DNA from: Melastoma dodecandrum
Taxonomy: Eukaryota > Streptophyta > Magnoliopsida > Myrtales > Melastomataceae
NCBI GenBank assembly: GCA_029817715.1
Contig: JARUPY010000237.1
Span: 620,001-684,000 of the forward strand
DNA length: 64,000 nt
Direction of reading: 5' to 3'
Under the pieces are notes generated by a model that had not been told where the DNA came from, made no database searches, and was given only the letters and a program-made list of their open reading frames with translations. Each line of letters begins with the position of its first letter. Within the stretch, counting starts at the first letter, position 1. Below, in pieces: positions 41,188-52,015 of the stretch. The position numbers and the translations under genes were made by a program.

Positions 41188-44100
41188 ATGCCGAGAAATA
41201 CTCGAGGCCGTGAGTCTCAGAATCCCTTAGATGGGGAAAACCAGGAACTTCCTCCGGGAATGAACTTGGAAGCGCCGGCCCCAGGAGGCCAGGCAGCTAC
41301 AAACCAGTCAGAACTTCCTCCGGGAATGGACTTGCCAGCGCCGGCCCTAGGAGGCCAGGCAGCTACAAACCAGCCCACCTTTGATTCACATACCCCGTCC
41401 GAATTTATTTCAAGACTGGAGTTCCACAAGGAACTGGGGGATGTGCGTCAGGAGTTGACTGCTATGAAGGGTATTCTAATGGATGTCCAAACTCTAATAG
41501 GGCGTCTTTCTGGCCCGAGAAACGAGGAAAGAGTAAGACCTCATATGAGAGAAACCCCCTTTAGGGAGTCTACATTCATGACAGACGCTCGACGGACTGC
41601 TCAAGGGCCACGTAACGTGACTTTTGAGCAATCTGAGATAAGGACGAATGCTCTTTTCGAACCCGGGAATCTGCTTCCCCCTGGTCGACCCTCTTCTTCA
41701 CGTAATCGACCAACGAATTGGAATGAGGCAGAGGACTTTCAAGAGGAAACAGATCGAGGGGCGGATTTTATTCCGTCTCGTCGCCCTGGAAAAGAACCCG
41801 TAATCGACGCGACTGGAGACCCCTATGAGCTTGGATCCCGAGGTGGAAACTTTCGGGAGGAGCCTTCTTTCTACATGAGGGATCCAACGAATCAGGCAAT
41901 GGGGGAAAGATCTCCGTACAGCCCGATAAGGTCAACTCGACCTCCAGCGCAGGCCCCAGTAGGCGGTGTACCCCCAGACTTGAGGGAGACCATAACTCAG
42001 GTTATAGAGCAAGTCGTCCCCGGAATAGCTCGGCGAGACGATACCTGTTTGTACAGGTCTCCCTATCCTGAATATGTCGACAGGGATTTCCCTCTACCTA
42101 GAGGTTATAAGGTGCCCGACTTTACCCGTTTTTCGGGTGAAGATGAAATGACCCCACTCGAGCATATCGCTCGCTTCACTCACCAACTTGGTGAGGCGGC
42201 CGGGAATGACTTTTGGAAACTGAAGCTCTTCCCTAACTCATTAACGGGAGATGCCTTTACGTGGTATGCGAGTTTGCCGCCAGGGTCAGTAGCCTCGTGG
42301 ACTCAGATGCAGTCTATGTTCGTTAAGACCTTTGCTCGACTGGACACCCCCATGTCAATGTTTGAGGTAATGCGCCTTAAGCAGGCTAACGGGGAACACC
42401 CAGGACAGTTTCTAATGAAACTTAGGAAGGCCCTACTACGGTGTAGACCCCCCATACCGGAGAGAGATCAATTACTTCTCGCATTAAATGCGTTGACAAT
42501 CCCGTTCCGGAAAAAGCTGCAGGGCGAGCGCTTTGCTGACCTGTATGACTTAGCAAGGAGGGCTACTGAGTATTATCAGCTCCTTACAGAGGAAGCCCAA
42601 CTGACTCGAGCCTACCAAGTCGACACTTATGAAGTCGACGTGGCGGAATTTGTCAAGGGGGAATCGACTATATGCGATCCCCTGACTAAGAAGAATTCCA
42701 AAGCTAAGGCATCCCAAAAGAATGCCGAGGAAAGAAAATATTCTTTCGACACGGATAAAGTCGACGCTATATTCGACTGGCTTTATCAAAGGAAAAGGAT
42801 TAGGCTTAAGCCCGGCCATCGAGTCCCTCAAACAGAGAGAGAAAAGAATAGGAATTACTGCAAGTGGCATGGGTCCTTCACCCATGCTACCAAGGACTGT
42901 TTGTCCTTTAGAAATATCATCCAGGATTTAATAGAGTCTAAAGAGCTCCGTTTTTCGGAGGTCGACGAAGTCGCCGTGGTGGATGATAATCCATTCGGGG
43001 ATGAAGTCGCCATTCATACGTTTGACATATTTGATGCTGAGGTTAATCTTTTAGAAGTTATTAACGATTCTGCTGCACCCTCGCAGGATTTACAAGCAAC
43101 CGGCGAGACTTTGGTGGCTAATGCCCTGATGAAGCGACTGGCTGAGCGTGGGGTCTTCATTCTGCCCAAAGGAAGGGAGAAGTGGCTATGCCACTGGCAC
43201 TTGAACGACACTCATACTACGGATCAGTGCCACACGTTCAAGAAGTACCTACTGGACAGCAAGACAGAGGAGTGGTACGACTTGACCCCGTTCGAGGAAG
43301 CAGCAATGTCGCTGAACACTCCCCGAGGATCTTCTCATGCCCTCAAAAGCCCTCCTAGCGCAGATCGCCGATTGGCCTTGCGAGGAGGAAGAGGAGGCCC
43401 CCAGGGTCACAAGGGGAATGGAGAGGCAGTCGCCCGGGGAACAGAACGCCCGGCACGGCGACTGGAGTTCATAGACTCGTCTGGCCAAAGGGTCATCAAA
43501 CAGGGGTACACTAGAACTACCCCTGTCAAGGAGATTAGACCGGTAGAGGAGCATAAGGAAGCGGACCAACCTCAGCAGGCCGTGAATCGCAGGCCCCGCT
43601 ACGCTTCGAAGACAGTTGATCCTCAGGAAATGCGGAGGGGGCCACCCATTGCCCAATTCCTGGACGAAAAGCTGCTGTGCCAAAAGTGCAAGCTGATCGC
43701 TCACAACCGCATACTCATCACCCAGCTCTGCACAGCATGCTGCGTTAACTACTTCTTGCGGCTCGTCGACTTATCCGCAAAAGGGGAGATGCTGGTGAAG
43801 GCAGTCCGTCCTGAGGGCTCAGGTAATTCGAAACCTAACAAGCCCTCTTCGAATAGGCCAGCAGATAACCCTGTGCAGGTAGGATATGACCCAGCCGACG
43901 GAAGGTTTGTGGAGGTAAGTCGACTTCCTTTTGGTTCTAAGAAACCAAGGTTTGTCAAAGCGCTTAACCCTTCGTCTCAATGGCAGAAGGCGGAAAGGAA
44001 GGTTACGCTTCCCGTGAGGGCTCAAAAGAGAAAAGAAAGGCGTCTAAGTCACGCCCAGAAGAAGCCAAGAATGACCCTTCTGATGCCACCCTTTGGCGGG

Positions 44101-45075
44101 AACTACGCCACAGGGAAACAAGTCGCAGAGCCCGAGCGGGTCGAGTCTACTGACTACTCGGAAGACCCAGGCTCGAGCTTCGACTACACTCCTCTACGAG
44201 GAGATAAGCCCTGCGACTTCAACGCAGAGCAAGGGCCCCTCGTGAGCTGTAACGCTCTTACCCTCCCTGCGGAGTTCGCCTGCAACAACAAGTCAGAGGC
44301 ACCGGAAGGTAAAACTCTCGACTCTAAAGTCATTACATTTCCTTCTGGCTTCCCTCTGCACTGGTTGAGGAAACCATCAGATCGCATGAAACAGCATATG
44401 CATTCGCTGTACATCTCAGCCACCTTTGATGGTGTCTTAGTGGGCCGAGTCTTAATAGACAATGGCGCCACTGTCAATGTTCTTCCCCTTGCCAAGTTTA
44501 GATTACTTGGGTACAAGCCTAGCGAGTTGGTGCGAACCGACGTAGCTGTAAGTGGCTTTAATGGGAGAAAATCCGAGTGCCTGGGCATATGCTCCGTGCG
44601 CCTAGGCGTCGGGAGACACGAGCAGGAAACTGCTTTCTTTGTAATCGATATAGCCCCTTCATTTAATGCGCTTTTAGGACGCGATTGGCTTCATAAGGCC
44701 GCCGCGATTCCATCTACTTTGCATAGGGAGTTAATCTTATGGCTTGATTCCGAAATAGAAATCGTTAAGGCTGATGAATACTCCTGTTGTGACAAGGGTA
44801 TTTTGCATACAGAAACGTGTAAGACAATCAAGGACCTTACTCTGGATCAGCGCTACAAGCTGGGAGACCCCACAGTCGGACCCCTAGGATGGGGGCCTGA
44901 CTTCACAGACAAGGACATAGATGAGGTTCTGCAGGAGGTAGTCACGACCAAGGATGGAGGCGAGACGAACAACAGCCCAAGCGGCAACAAGGAAGAAGCG
45001 CCTAAGAGCCAAGAGAGCGCTGCGACGGAGTTGGAGCCCGATAGACTCCTACACGAAGGGATGTATGGACAGTGA
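41188..45075 (+). CDS. gag-pr: Gag and protease of Tat-lineage element B (1295 aa)
   Basis: Starts ATGCCGAGAAAT at 41188, 32 bases after the PBS. The N-terminus has two tandem copies of a 25-residue repeat (LPPGM ... GGQAATNQ). The retrotransposon-gag core is at about residues 305-440 (W-Y-A-S-L-P-P-G-S-V-A-S-W). Two degenerate knuckle-like motifs of Tat type follow (Y-C-K-W-H-G-S-F-T-H-A-T-K-D-C near 560, L-C-H-W-H-L-N near 665). The end is a retropepsin-like protease with active site L-I-D-N-G-A-T-V-N-V-L-P (about 1090). The frame stops at 45075, while pol continues in the +1 frame from within the overlap 44954-45075. Gag-Pol synthesis therefore needs a ribosomal frameshift, or pol starts separately. 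No interruption is seen in the frame. Confidence 0.93.
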   Translation: MPRNTRGRESQNPLDGENQELPPGMNLEAPAPGGQAATNQSELPPGMDLPAPALGGQAATNQPTFDSHTPSEFISRLEFHKELGDVRQELTAMKGILMDVQTLIGRLSGPRNEERVRPHMRETPFRESTFMTDARRTAQGPRNVTFEQSEIRTNALFEPGNLLPPGRPSSSRNRPTNWNEAEDFQEETDRGADFIPSRRPGKEPVIDATGDPYELGSRGGNFREEPSFYMRDPTNQAMGERSPYSPIRSTRPPAQAPVGGVPPDLRETITQVIEQVVPGIARRDDTCLYRSPYPEYVDRDFPLPRGYKVPDFTRFSGEDEMTPLEHIARFTHQLGEAAGNDFWKLKLFPNSLTGDAFTWYASLPPGSVASWTQMQSMFVKTFARLDTPMSMFEVMRLKQANGEHPGQFLMKLRKALLRCRPPIPERDQLLLALNALTIPFRKKLQGERFADLYDLARRATEYYQLLTEEAQLTRAYQVDTYEVDVAEFVKGESTICDPLTKKNSKAKASQKNAEERKYSFDTDKVDAIFDWLYQRKRIRLKPGHRVPQTEREKNRNYCKWHGSFTHATKDCLSFRNIIQDLIESKELRFSEVDEVAVVDDNPFGDEVAIHTFDIFDAEVNLLEVINDSAAPSQDLQATGETLVANALMKRLAERGVFILPKGREKWLCHWHLNDTHTTDQCHTFKKYLLDSKTEEWYDLTPFEEAAMSLNTPRGSSHALKSPPSADRRLALRGGRGGPQGHKGNGEAVARGTERPARRLEFIDSSGQRVIKQGYTRTTPVKEIRPVEEHKEADQPQQAVNRRPRYASKTVDPQEMRRGPPIAQFLDEKLLCQKCKLIAHNRILITQLCTACCVNYFLRLVDLSAKGEMLVKAVRPEGSGNSKPNKPSSNRPADNPVQVGYDPADGRFVEVSRLPFGSKKPRFVKALNPSSQWQKAERKVTLPVRAQKRKERRLSHAQKKPRMTLLMPPFGGNYATGKQVAEPERVESTDYSEDPGSSFDYTPLRGDKPCDFNAEQGPLVSCNALTLPAEFACNNKSEAPEGKTLDSKVITFPSGFPLHWLRKPSDRMKQHMHSLYISATFDGVLVGRVLIDNGATVNVLPLAKFRLLGYKPSELVRTDVAVSGFNGRKSECLGICSVRLGVGRHEQETAFFVIDIAPSFNALLGRDWLHKAAAIPSTLHRELILWLDSEIEIVKADEYSCCDKGILHTETCKTIKDLTLDQRYKLGDPTVGPLGWGPDFTDKDIDEVLQEVVTTKDGGETNNSPSGNKEEAPKSQESAATELEPDRLLHEGMYGQ

Positions 45076-48000
45076 GGAGAAAGGTCATGCAGTCGCTGAT
45101 ATCCTACAGCGACTTCAGAAGCATGTTAGGATGTCTAGGAAAGTAGGATGCCAAATAGGCAACATCAATCTCGAAGCTAGGTCATGTAATAACGTTGACA
45201 CCGATTTAGGTGGTGTCCAGAGTCATGAGTCACTGATGATGCCATGTGACTCACTCGTAGGCGTCAATTTAGGCGAGGCATCAAGCCCTCGAATTGTTTT
45301 CATCAGTTCTTCAATGAATAAAGAACTTTTCAATTCTATCAAAGCTGCTCTAGAAGAGTTTAAAGACTGTTTTGCTTGGGATTACGCCGAGATGCCTGGC
45401 CTAGATCGCCGACTTGTGGAACACAAGTTACCAATCAAAACGGGATTTAAACCAGTCCAACAGGCGCCGAGGAGAATGACTCATGAAGTCACTCAAGCAG
45501 TATTCGAGGAAGTCAAGAAGCTCTTTAAAGCTGGATATATAAGGACATCGAGGTACACCGAATGGATATCCAGTATAGTTCCCGTCATTAAGAAGAATGA
45601 TAAGATTAGAGTTTGCATTGACTTCAGAGACTTGAATCGTGCCACTCCAAAGGATGAGTACCCAATGCCTATCGCAGACGACTTAGTCGACAAGACTGCA
45701 GGGCACCAAATTATGTCCTTCATGGATGGTTTTTCAGGATATAACCAAATCTTCCTAGCTGAGGAGGATATCCATAAAACTGCGTTCAGGTGTCCCTTAG
45801 GCATTTTCGAATGGGTAGTCATGCCATTCGGACTTAAAAACGCTGGGGCAACCTACCAACGAGCCATGAACGCTATATTTGATGCCTCGATTAACAAAAC
45901 AGTCGAAGTATACATAGACGATATAGTGGTCAAGTCGCAAGACGAGAAGTCACATGTTAATGACCTTAGAAATGCTTTCATTCAAATGAGAAAGCATCAG
46001 CTCAAACTAAACCCTCTCAAATGTGCCTTCGGAGTCAGAGCAGGACATTTCCTAGGGTTCCTAGTCCATCAACGCGGCATAGAAGTCGACCAGAACAAAG
46101 TGAATGCCATTCAAAGACTGAACCCTCAGAGTAATAAGAAGCAGTTACAGGCTTTCTTAGGAAGGATCAATTATCTAAGGCGATTTATCGGTAACGTCGC
46201 TGGACGGACAGAAGTTTTTTCGACTTTACTGAAGGCGAAGGGAAATTTTGTGTGGAGCGATGAACACCAAAAAGCATTTGAAGGCTTAAAGGAGTATTTA
46301 ATGAAGTCGCCTGTGCTTGCCCCTCCTCGGATAGGAAAGCCCTATCTGCTTTACGTGGCAGCGACTGAATCAGTCATCGGTGCCATGTTAGCCCAAGAGG
46401 CGGAGGACAAAACTGAGAGAGCGGTCTACTATTTGTCAAGACAACTGACTGCCACAGAAAAGCGCTATACAATTAAGGAGAAGTTGTGCCTATCAGTCTT
46501 CTATGCTGTTAAGAAGCTGAGACATTATATCGGATCCCAAGAGGTTCATGTTATTGCCAAGTCTCCAGTTATAAAATACTTTTTCGAAAGTCCCCTATTG
46601 ACCGGAAGAATTAGTAAATGGAGCTTGGTCCTATCCGCATACGATCTGCGTTTCAAACCTCAACAGTCGGTGAAAGGGCAGGCCTTAGCCGACTTCTTAG
46701 TGGACCACGATCCATCTACATCGATCGATCAAGAGGAATCCCTTGAGGATGTCTGGCAAGCTTGGTTTGATGGATCTTCGGCGAAATCCGGCGTAGGCAT
46801 AGGCCTCCACATACTTTCGCCACTAGGAAAGGACGTTCGCCTAGCATATCGTTTGTCGGCGACTCATACAAACAATGCGACTGAATATGAAGCGTTGATC
46901 ACGCTCTTGAAGGAATTGTTAGCCTTGGGAGCCAGGAAAGCCAGAGTAATGGGAGACTCTCAACTGATTATTAACCAGATGAATGGCGACTCTCTATGTC
47001 AAGAGAAACTCGCACCCTATCATCAAGTCGCTCGAAGGCTAGTCGAGCGGTTCGAAGCAATTACTTTCCTCTTTGTAGGCCGGGAGGAAAACACCATTGC
47101 TAACGACTTAGCCCAAAAAGCCTCGGGATACAAGGCTAGAGGAAGAAACGATTGTGTCCCCGAAATAGCTTCTCATTTAGTCCCACAAAGCGATTTGTTC
47201 GCATTAGACATAATGACAAGCGATAAGGATTGGAGGAGGCCAATCATCGACTTCCTTTCCGACCCAACACAAAAGGCGAGCCAAAGAATCAAGACTCAGG
47301 CTTTGTCGTACACCCTTATAGATGGGGTACTTTACAGAAAGACCAAAGAAGGAGTCCTACTAAGGTGCGTCGACTTAGACGAAGCAACCCCAATTATGTT
47401 GGAGACTCACCAGGGTTTATGCGGGTCTCACCAATCTGGCACCAAAATGTCTTGGACTATCCAAAGACATGGTTTTTACTGGCCATCAATGCTAAAGAAC
47501 TGCATAGAAATGGCTAGGGGATGCCAAGAGTGTCAAAAACATGGTCCGGTGACAAGGGCCCCAGCGTCCGACTTAGTCTCAGTCGTCAAGCCTTGGCCAT
47601 TTAGGTCTTGGGCTTTAGATATAATCGGGGAAATCCATCCGCACTCAAGTAAAGGTGACGCCTATATTCTAGTCGCCACCGATTATTTTACTAAATGGGT
47701 CGAGGCTCAGGTATATAAGAAGATCGATCACAAAGAAGTGATCGATTTTCTTAAATCATCTATCATCTATAGATTTGGAATTCCCCAGAATATTGTAGTA
47801 GACAATGACACCGCTTTCAATAATGAGAAAATGCGAGAATTCGCTACGGAGTTCGGTTTCTCGATCACCAACTCAACACCTTATTATCCTCAGGCGAATG
47901 GACAGGCTGAAGCTACCAATAAACTCATAAAGAACAATATTCAGAAAATGGTTGGCGCAAATCCAAGAGAATGGCACCAACTATTACAAGACACTTTGTG

Positions 48001-48523
48001 GGCTTTAAGAGTTACTAAAAGAGAAAGCACAGGGGAAACCCCTTTTTCACTAGTATATGGGCAAGACGCCGTCCTACCTATTGAGGTTCGATACAAGTCG
48101 CTCAGGGTGACTCACCCTGATTTACAAGACGAGGCAATGTACCTCGCTTTGGACGAATTAGAGAAGAAGCGACTTGATGTAATAGACCGACTCGAGGTCC
48201 ATAAACAAAGGATTGCTAGGCATTATAACAAAAAGGTTGTCCATAAGCACTTTAAAGTGGGCGATTTAGTTTGGAAGATGGTGCTACCCCTTAAATCGAA
48301 AGACCAAATTTTGGGTAAATGGTCCCCTAATTGGGAAGGTCCACATGAGGTATGTGAAACATACTCATCTAATAGCTATAGGCTTATGACGAGAAGTGGG
48401 GTCAGACATCCATTAAAGGTTAATGGTAAATATCTCAAACCCTATCGCGCGACTATCTGGGAAGCTCACCATAAAATCCTAAGACAAAGGACTCCATTAA
48501 TTTGGGAAGCGCTTAATTCCTAA
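44954..48523 (+). CDS. pol: Pol of Tat-lineage element B: RT, RNase H, second RNase H, integrase
   Basis: Open for 1189 codons; the true N-terminus is uncertain because it overlaps gag-PR by 122 bases in the +1 frame. RT has F-M-D-G-F-S-G-Y-N-Q and the Y-I-D-D active site (near 45915). The first RNase H is degenerate: Y-V-A-A-T-E-S replaces the usual D-A-S. A second RNase H (about 46765-47150) keeps all four acids (W-F-D-G-S, T-E-Y-E, G-D-S-Q, A-N-D-L), as described for Tat elements. Integrase (about 47390-48250) has an H-H-C-C finger and D, D and E (L-D-I-I-G, V-D-N-D-T-A-F, G-Q-A-E-A-T-N-K). The usual G after D-N is D here, a possible weakening. It ends 132 bp from the end of the convergent antisense gene. 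Confidence 0.93.
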   Translation: MEARRTTAQAATRKKRLRAKRALRRSWSPIDSYTKGCMDSEEKGHAVADILQRLQKHVRMSRKVGCQIGNINLEARSCNNVDTDLGGVQSHESLMMPCDSLVGVNLGEASSPRIVFISSSMNKELFNSIKAALEEFKDCFAWDYAEMPGLDRRLVEHKLPIKTGFKPVQQAPRRMTHEVTQAVFEEVKKLFKAGYIRTSRYTEWISSIVPVIKKNDKIRVCIDFRDLNRATPKDEYPMPIADDLVDKTAGHQIMSFMDGFSGYNQIFLAEEDIHKTAFRCPLGIFEWVVMPFGLKNAGATYQRAMNAIFDASINKTVEVYIDDIVVKSQDEKSHVNDLRNAFIQMRKHQLKLNPLKCAFGVRAGHFLGFLVHQRGIEVDQNKVNAIQRLNPQSNKKQLQAFLGRINYLRRFIGNVAGRTEVFSTLLKAKGNFVWSDEHQKAFEGLKEYLMKSPVLAPPRIGKPYLLYVAATESVIGAMLAQEAEDKTERAVYYLSRQLTATEKRYTIKEKLCLSVFYAVKKLRHYIGSQEVHVIAKSPVIKYFFESPLLTGRISKWSLVLSAYDLRFKPQQSVKGQALADFLVDHDPSTSIDQEESLEDVWQAWFDGSSAKSGVGIGLHILSPLGKDVRLAYRLSATHTNNATEYEALITLLKELLALGARKARVMGDSQLIINQMNGDSLCQEKLAPYHQVARRLVERFEAITFLFVGREENTIANDLAQKASGYKARGRNDCVPEIASHLVPQSDLFALDIMTSDKDWRRPIIDFLSDPTQKASQRIKTQALSYTLIDGVLYRKTKEGVLLRCVDLDEATPIMLETHQGLCGSHQSGTKMSWTIQRHGFYWPSMLKNCIEMARGCQECQKHGPVTRAPASDLVSVVKPWPFRSWALDIIGEIHPHSSKGDAYILVATDYFTKWVEAQVYKKIDHKEVIDFLKSSIIYRFGIPQNIVVDNDTAFNNEKMREFATEFGFSITNSTPYYPQANGQAEATNKLIKNNIQKMVGANPREWHQLLQDTLWALRVTKRESTGETPFSLVYGQDAVLPIEVRYKSLRVTHPDLQDEAMYLALDELEKKRLDVIDRLEVHKQRIARHYNKKVVHKHFKVGDLVWKMVLPLKSKDQILGKWSPNWEGPHEVCETYSSNSYRLMTRSGVRHPLKVNGKYLKPYRATIWEAHHKILRQRTPLIWEALNS

Positions 48524-48655
48524 GAGATCGCGCTAGGCTTCAGTAACTCTGTCTGGAAGAATGAATTGGGCGTAGTGGGCAAGAATTCATTTGGGACACA
48601 AGGAACGGACGTTTATTCAGTAAAACAAAAACAATGGAATAACATTGTTCTTTGG
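48524..48655. other. Spacer between convergent pol and antisense gene
   Basis: 132 bp. It must contain the 3' untranslated end of the antisense gene on one strand and the run-through of the genomic RNA on the other. I see no unambiguous poly(A) signal for either strand. Confidence 0.5.
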
Positions 48656-51600
48656 TTACGAATCTAATCTCCATAACCCGCCAACGTCTTTGAAATCGAG
48701 GACAAGGGATTTACGAGTTCGTCGCTTCGCGTTCACCTTGTTTCGCTGGGCATAAAGGTCGACGACCTTTTCCCTATCCTTCTCAGCATTGGCCTCCAGC
48801 TCCTCGATTTCTTGGGTGTTGATTGACGCAAGCTGCCGAGTCAGGTCATTCTTGAGGTTCGTGTAGAACTCTATCTGTCTCTCTGCCTCGGTCAGCTTCT
48901 CTTGCACGTCGACCAAACGTTGGCGAGCGTCCTGTGCAGCTTTAGAGGCCTGCCCTCGAGCTTCATTGATCGACTGAATCTTCAAGTCAGTCGAGTCCAA
49001 GGTGAGCAGGTCGGCGTAGTAATCCCTCCAACGGGTCCAGTACGTCGACCTGAAGCTCTTGCAGGCCCCCAATATTTCGTCAGTAACCCGAGGGGATGTC
49101 TCGATCCTCTTTAACAGCTTCTGCATCCTCCTAAATTCGTTGACGCTTAAGGGGTCGATGAGCAGAAGTTGGCAGAGTTCTTCGATATCTTCGTGAAGCT
49201 TCACCCACGGGTCTTTGGTCGACTTAGAAGTCGCTGCAGCAGGATCCTGAAGAATAAGAGGCAAAATGTTATTGATCCATACCTTAAAAGAAAAGGGGCC
49301 AACGACCTCATGTGATCGAGTACTTACCTCTGGAGGCAGTATATCCTCAGAGCTCTCATCCGAAGAAGAAGAGGGAGTAGGAATCTTTTGTCGGCCAGCA
49401 GACACCTTCACCCTCTTCGGACGAGCCTATAAGGAGGGATACAAGAACCTCAGTTAAAATCGCAATGATACTACTATGTGTTGTTTAAAACAAAAACACA
49501 TACCATCGCTGTTGTAGGAGTTTGGACTGGAGGAGAAGGAATAGCTTGGTCTTCTTCCTCATGAGTCGACCAAGTCGGTAAGTCGACCGAGTCGGTAAGT
49601 CGACCAAGATCGCAGCATCCAAAGCAGCCGGTTCTTCTTGAACCAAGGCCTCAGGGATTTGCTGTTCCTAAAACAGAGTATGACGCAAAACCAAAAGTCT
49701 ATATATGAACTAAGGTAAGGATGCACCAGCTGAGAGCTAAACTTACCTTGGCGATCGAAGCCTTTGAACTTTGGCCCAAGATGTGGGAGATAAGCTGATG
49801 GTCATCCCTGTCTGAAGCCTCTCCCTAGACAATATGGTATGGATCAGATATGAAAACTCAAAACGAAAACTGGAGTCATCAAAGTCTTACCTCTGCGGCC
49901 GGTTGTTGTGGAGCGTCAACTACAGCAGAAGACACTGGCACTGCAGCCGGTGCCCTGGTAGATGAGGTCGCCGCTGAAGCGGTTGGCGACCTGGATGGGG
50001 TCGCCGCTGCTGTAGTTGGCAAGCTGGATGGGGTCGCCGCTGCAATATTCGGCGACCTGCGAGAGGGAGTCGCCACTTTCACCAGTCTTTTCCTCTGGGA
50101 TAGAGGCATCTCCTCAAGATCTTCTTCCTCGGCCGCCTTGCGCTTTGGAGCGCTTTTAGATCGAGCCTTAGAAGGATCGACTTGAGGGCTACTTCCTTGG
50201 GGCCCGCGACTTTAGCCTTCCCCTTGCCGGTCAACTTGAGTCTAGAAGGAGCAGGGGCAAGGGGGGCTTTAGGCTTGGGTCTTCCAGAGCCCTGAGGAAC
50301 CATTGATCCTGAAAAGGAGGAAGCTTATGATTAACATTAAGAAACCAATACTTTTAGAGTAAAGCTAAGTCTTTACCTCTTGCTTTGATGTGCGCGTCAT
50401 CTACATAAAAATCAGGCTCCTCTGAAACCTCCAAGAAATGCATCAGGGCCCGCAGCTCTTCATAAGTAGCCGACCACAGCACAGTGAAGAACTGTGTGGC
50501 GAAACAGGCAGAAGTATCAGACGGGAATTCCATCTGGGAGAGCTGCGCCTTGTGATTGAGCAAGTCGAAGGTCCTCGGGTCGATCGACTTGCAAACAATC
50601 CTTTTCGCCCGGTCCCCGTATAGGCCGCCGGCAGGGTCGGCAAGTGGAACTGCTACACCCTGGGTAAACCCAAACTGCCTTGCACACAGCTGAGGGTTAT
50701 AGGCTTCAAAGGTCAGGTAGCCGTCGAAGATAACTGGCAGATCTCTGCGGGTCAATACCCCATTCCAGAAGCCATGAGCAGCTTGAAGATTAATTTCCTG
50801 AGCAAATGTCTTGCCGCCTGGAAAGGGTGCCCAGTTGCGTCGATCTACCCTGCCGAAATCGACTATGTGTTTCATGTGGCCAGTGATCGATGTCATAAGC
50901 CATTGATCCTTCCGCTGGCAGCACTGATCCAAGATGGTCTCCCCATAATAGGAGGACTCGAGGGGCGAAGAAGGACCCTTGAACCCGGTCAATCCCGGCA
51001 TCCACATGGCCGACCAGAGATGGACTAGCCAGAGCAACCCTCCTGTTGGATGTTTTGGAAATGGCTTGATTTGAGTCGTTGCTCTGTCCAGATCATGGTA
51101 AAGAAGACCCAAGATGAAGGGGCCCCAGGAGATTTCTTCATTGGTCTCCCTCAGAAAATTGGCCACCGCATAAGAAGTGTGGCTAACCTTCTTCCCAGGG
51201 AAGCAATAAACAAACTTGCTCAACCAGGTGCTTAGAAACTCGACCTCTTCCCGGACGCCAAAACCTTCAGTCGACAACTTCTCATCTGACCTCTTGCCTG
51301 CTGAGGCCATTTTCAGGTGCCTGCTCACCACCTCCATGTACTGAAGGGCGCCCTTGGGATTAATATCACCTGCCTGAGAGTATTGTCGAACAGGGAGGCC
51401 ATTGACTTTGCACCTGGTCAAAATCTTCACATCTGCCAATGTAACAGACATAGGACCTTCCGGGAAATAGAAGCAGTTGACAGCAGAGTTCCAAAAAGGC
51501 AGCATGGCCGAACAAACCCTAGGGTCACAGTTCTTATCTGCCACGGACATCCTAAAGAAGCTCAGAATCTTCTGAGCTCTAAACCTCTCTGTAAAATGCT

Positions 51601-51883
51601 CCTCCCACATCTCAAGCCAGTCTACCATCTCGGACTTAGAGGCAGAGGGAAAACACGGGAAGGATCCCTGACCTTCCCAGTTGAGGGGATCGACGAAGTC
51701 GGGATGGCAAATCGGGATGGGCTTCTCAGTGACGAGATAGTTGAGCGGCACCGTCCTCGGGAAAAGATGCTCCGGCAAGATAGGTCCGAGAGTGACGCCC
51801 GATCCCTGTTCCTCCACGACCGGAACGGGTCCGGTTGGCCCCTCACGCAAATTATGGATCTCAAAACACTTAAAAGTTGACAT
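48656..51883 (-). CDS. Antisense spliced gene with plant mobile domain (aminotransferase-like), inside element B
   Basis: It lies wholly within the Gypsy element on the opposite strand. Exon 1 (51883-50377, 502 codons, start M-S-T-F-K-C-F) carries the plant mobile domain: H-P-D-F-V-D-P-L-N-W, F-W-N-S-A-V-N-C-F-Y-F-P and G-P-M-S-V-T-L-A-D-V-K-I-L. A GT-AG intron (50376-50309) leads into a basic, proline/alanine-rich part (G-S-M-V-P-Q). That part changes frame once around 50200, so an extra splice or a frameshift is unresolved. The C-terminal part (to 48656) has a serine/acid-rich stretch, an 81-bp in-frame GT-AG intron near 49248-49328 and a coiled coil (about 48990-48690). PMD proteins are known as plant host genes (MAIN/MAIL family) and in MULE and Gypsy transposons. 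What the protein does here is unknown; DNA or chromatin binding would be a guess. Confidence 0.75.
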
Positions 51884-52015
51884 CTTTTTAAGGATCGAAA
51901 GAGTTTTGAAGAGGGAGACGAAGAGTTTTCTGGGAAGCGAGGGTTTCTGTTTTCTTGAAGAAGATGGAGAAGTGTTGAGCAAGGAAGAAAAGTGCGGGAA
52001 AAGAGGGATGACTCT

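Noticed and set aside
42550..45822. Minus-strand frames opposite gag and pol of element B, compared with the real antisense gene
   Set aside because: They are short, lack domain motifs and splice signals and overlap strongly conserved sense coding sequence, unlike the antisense gene at 48656-51883.
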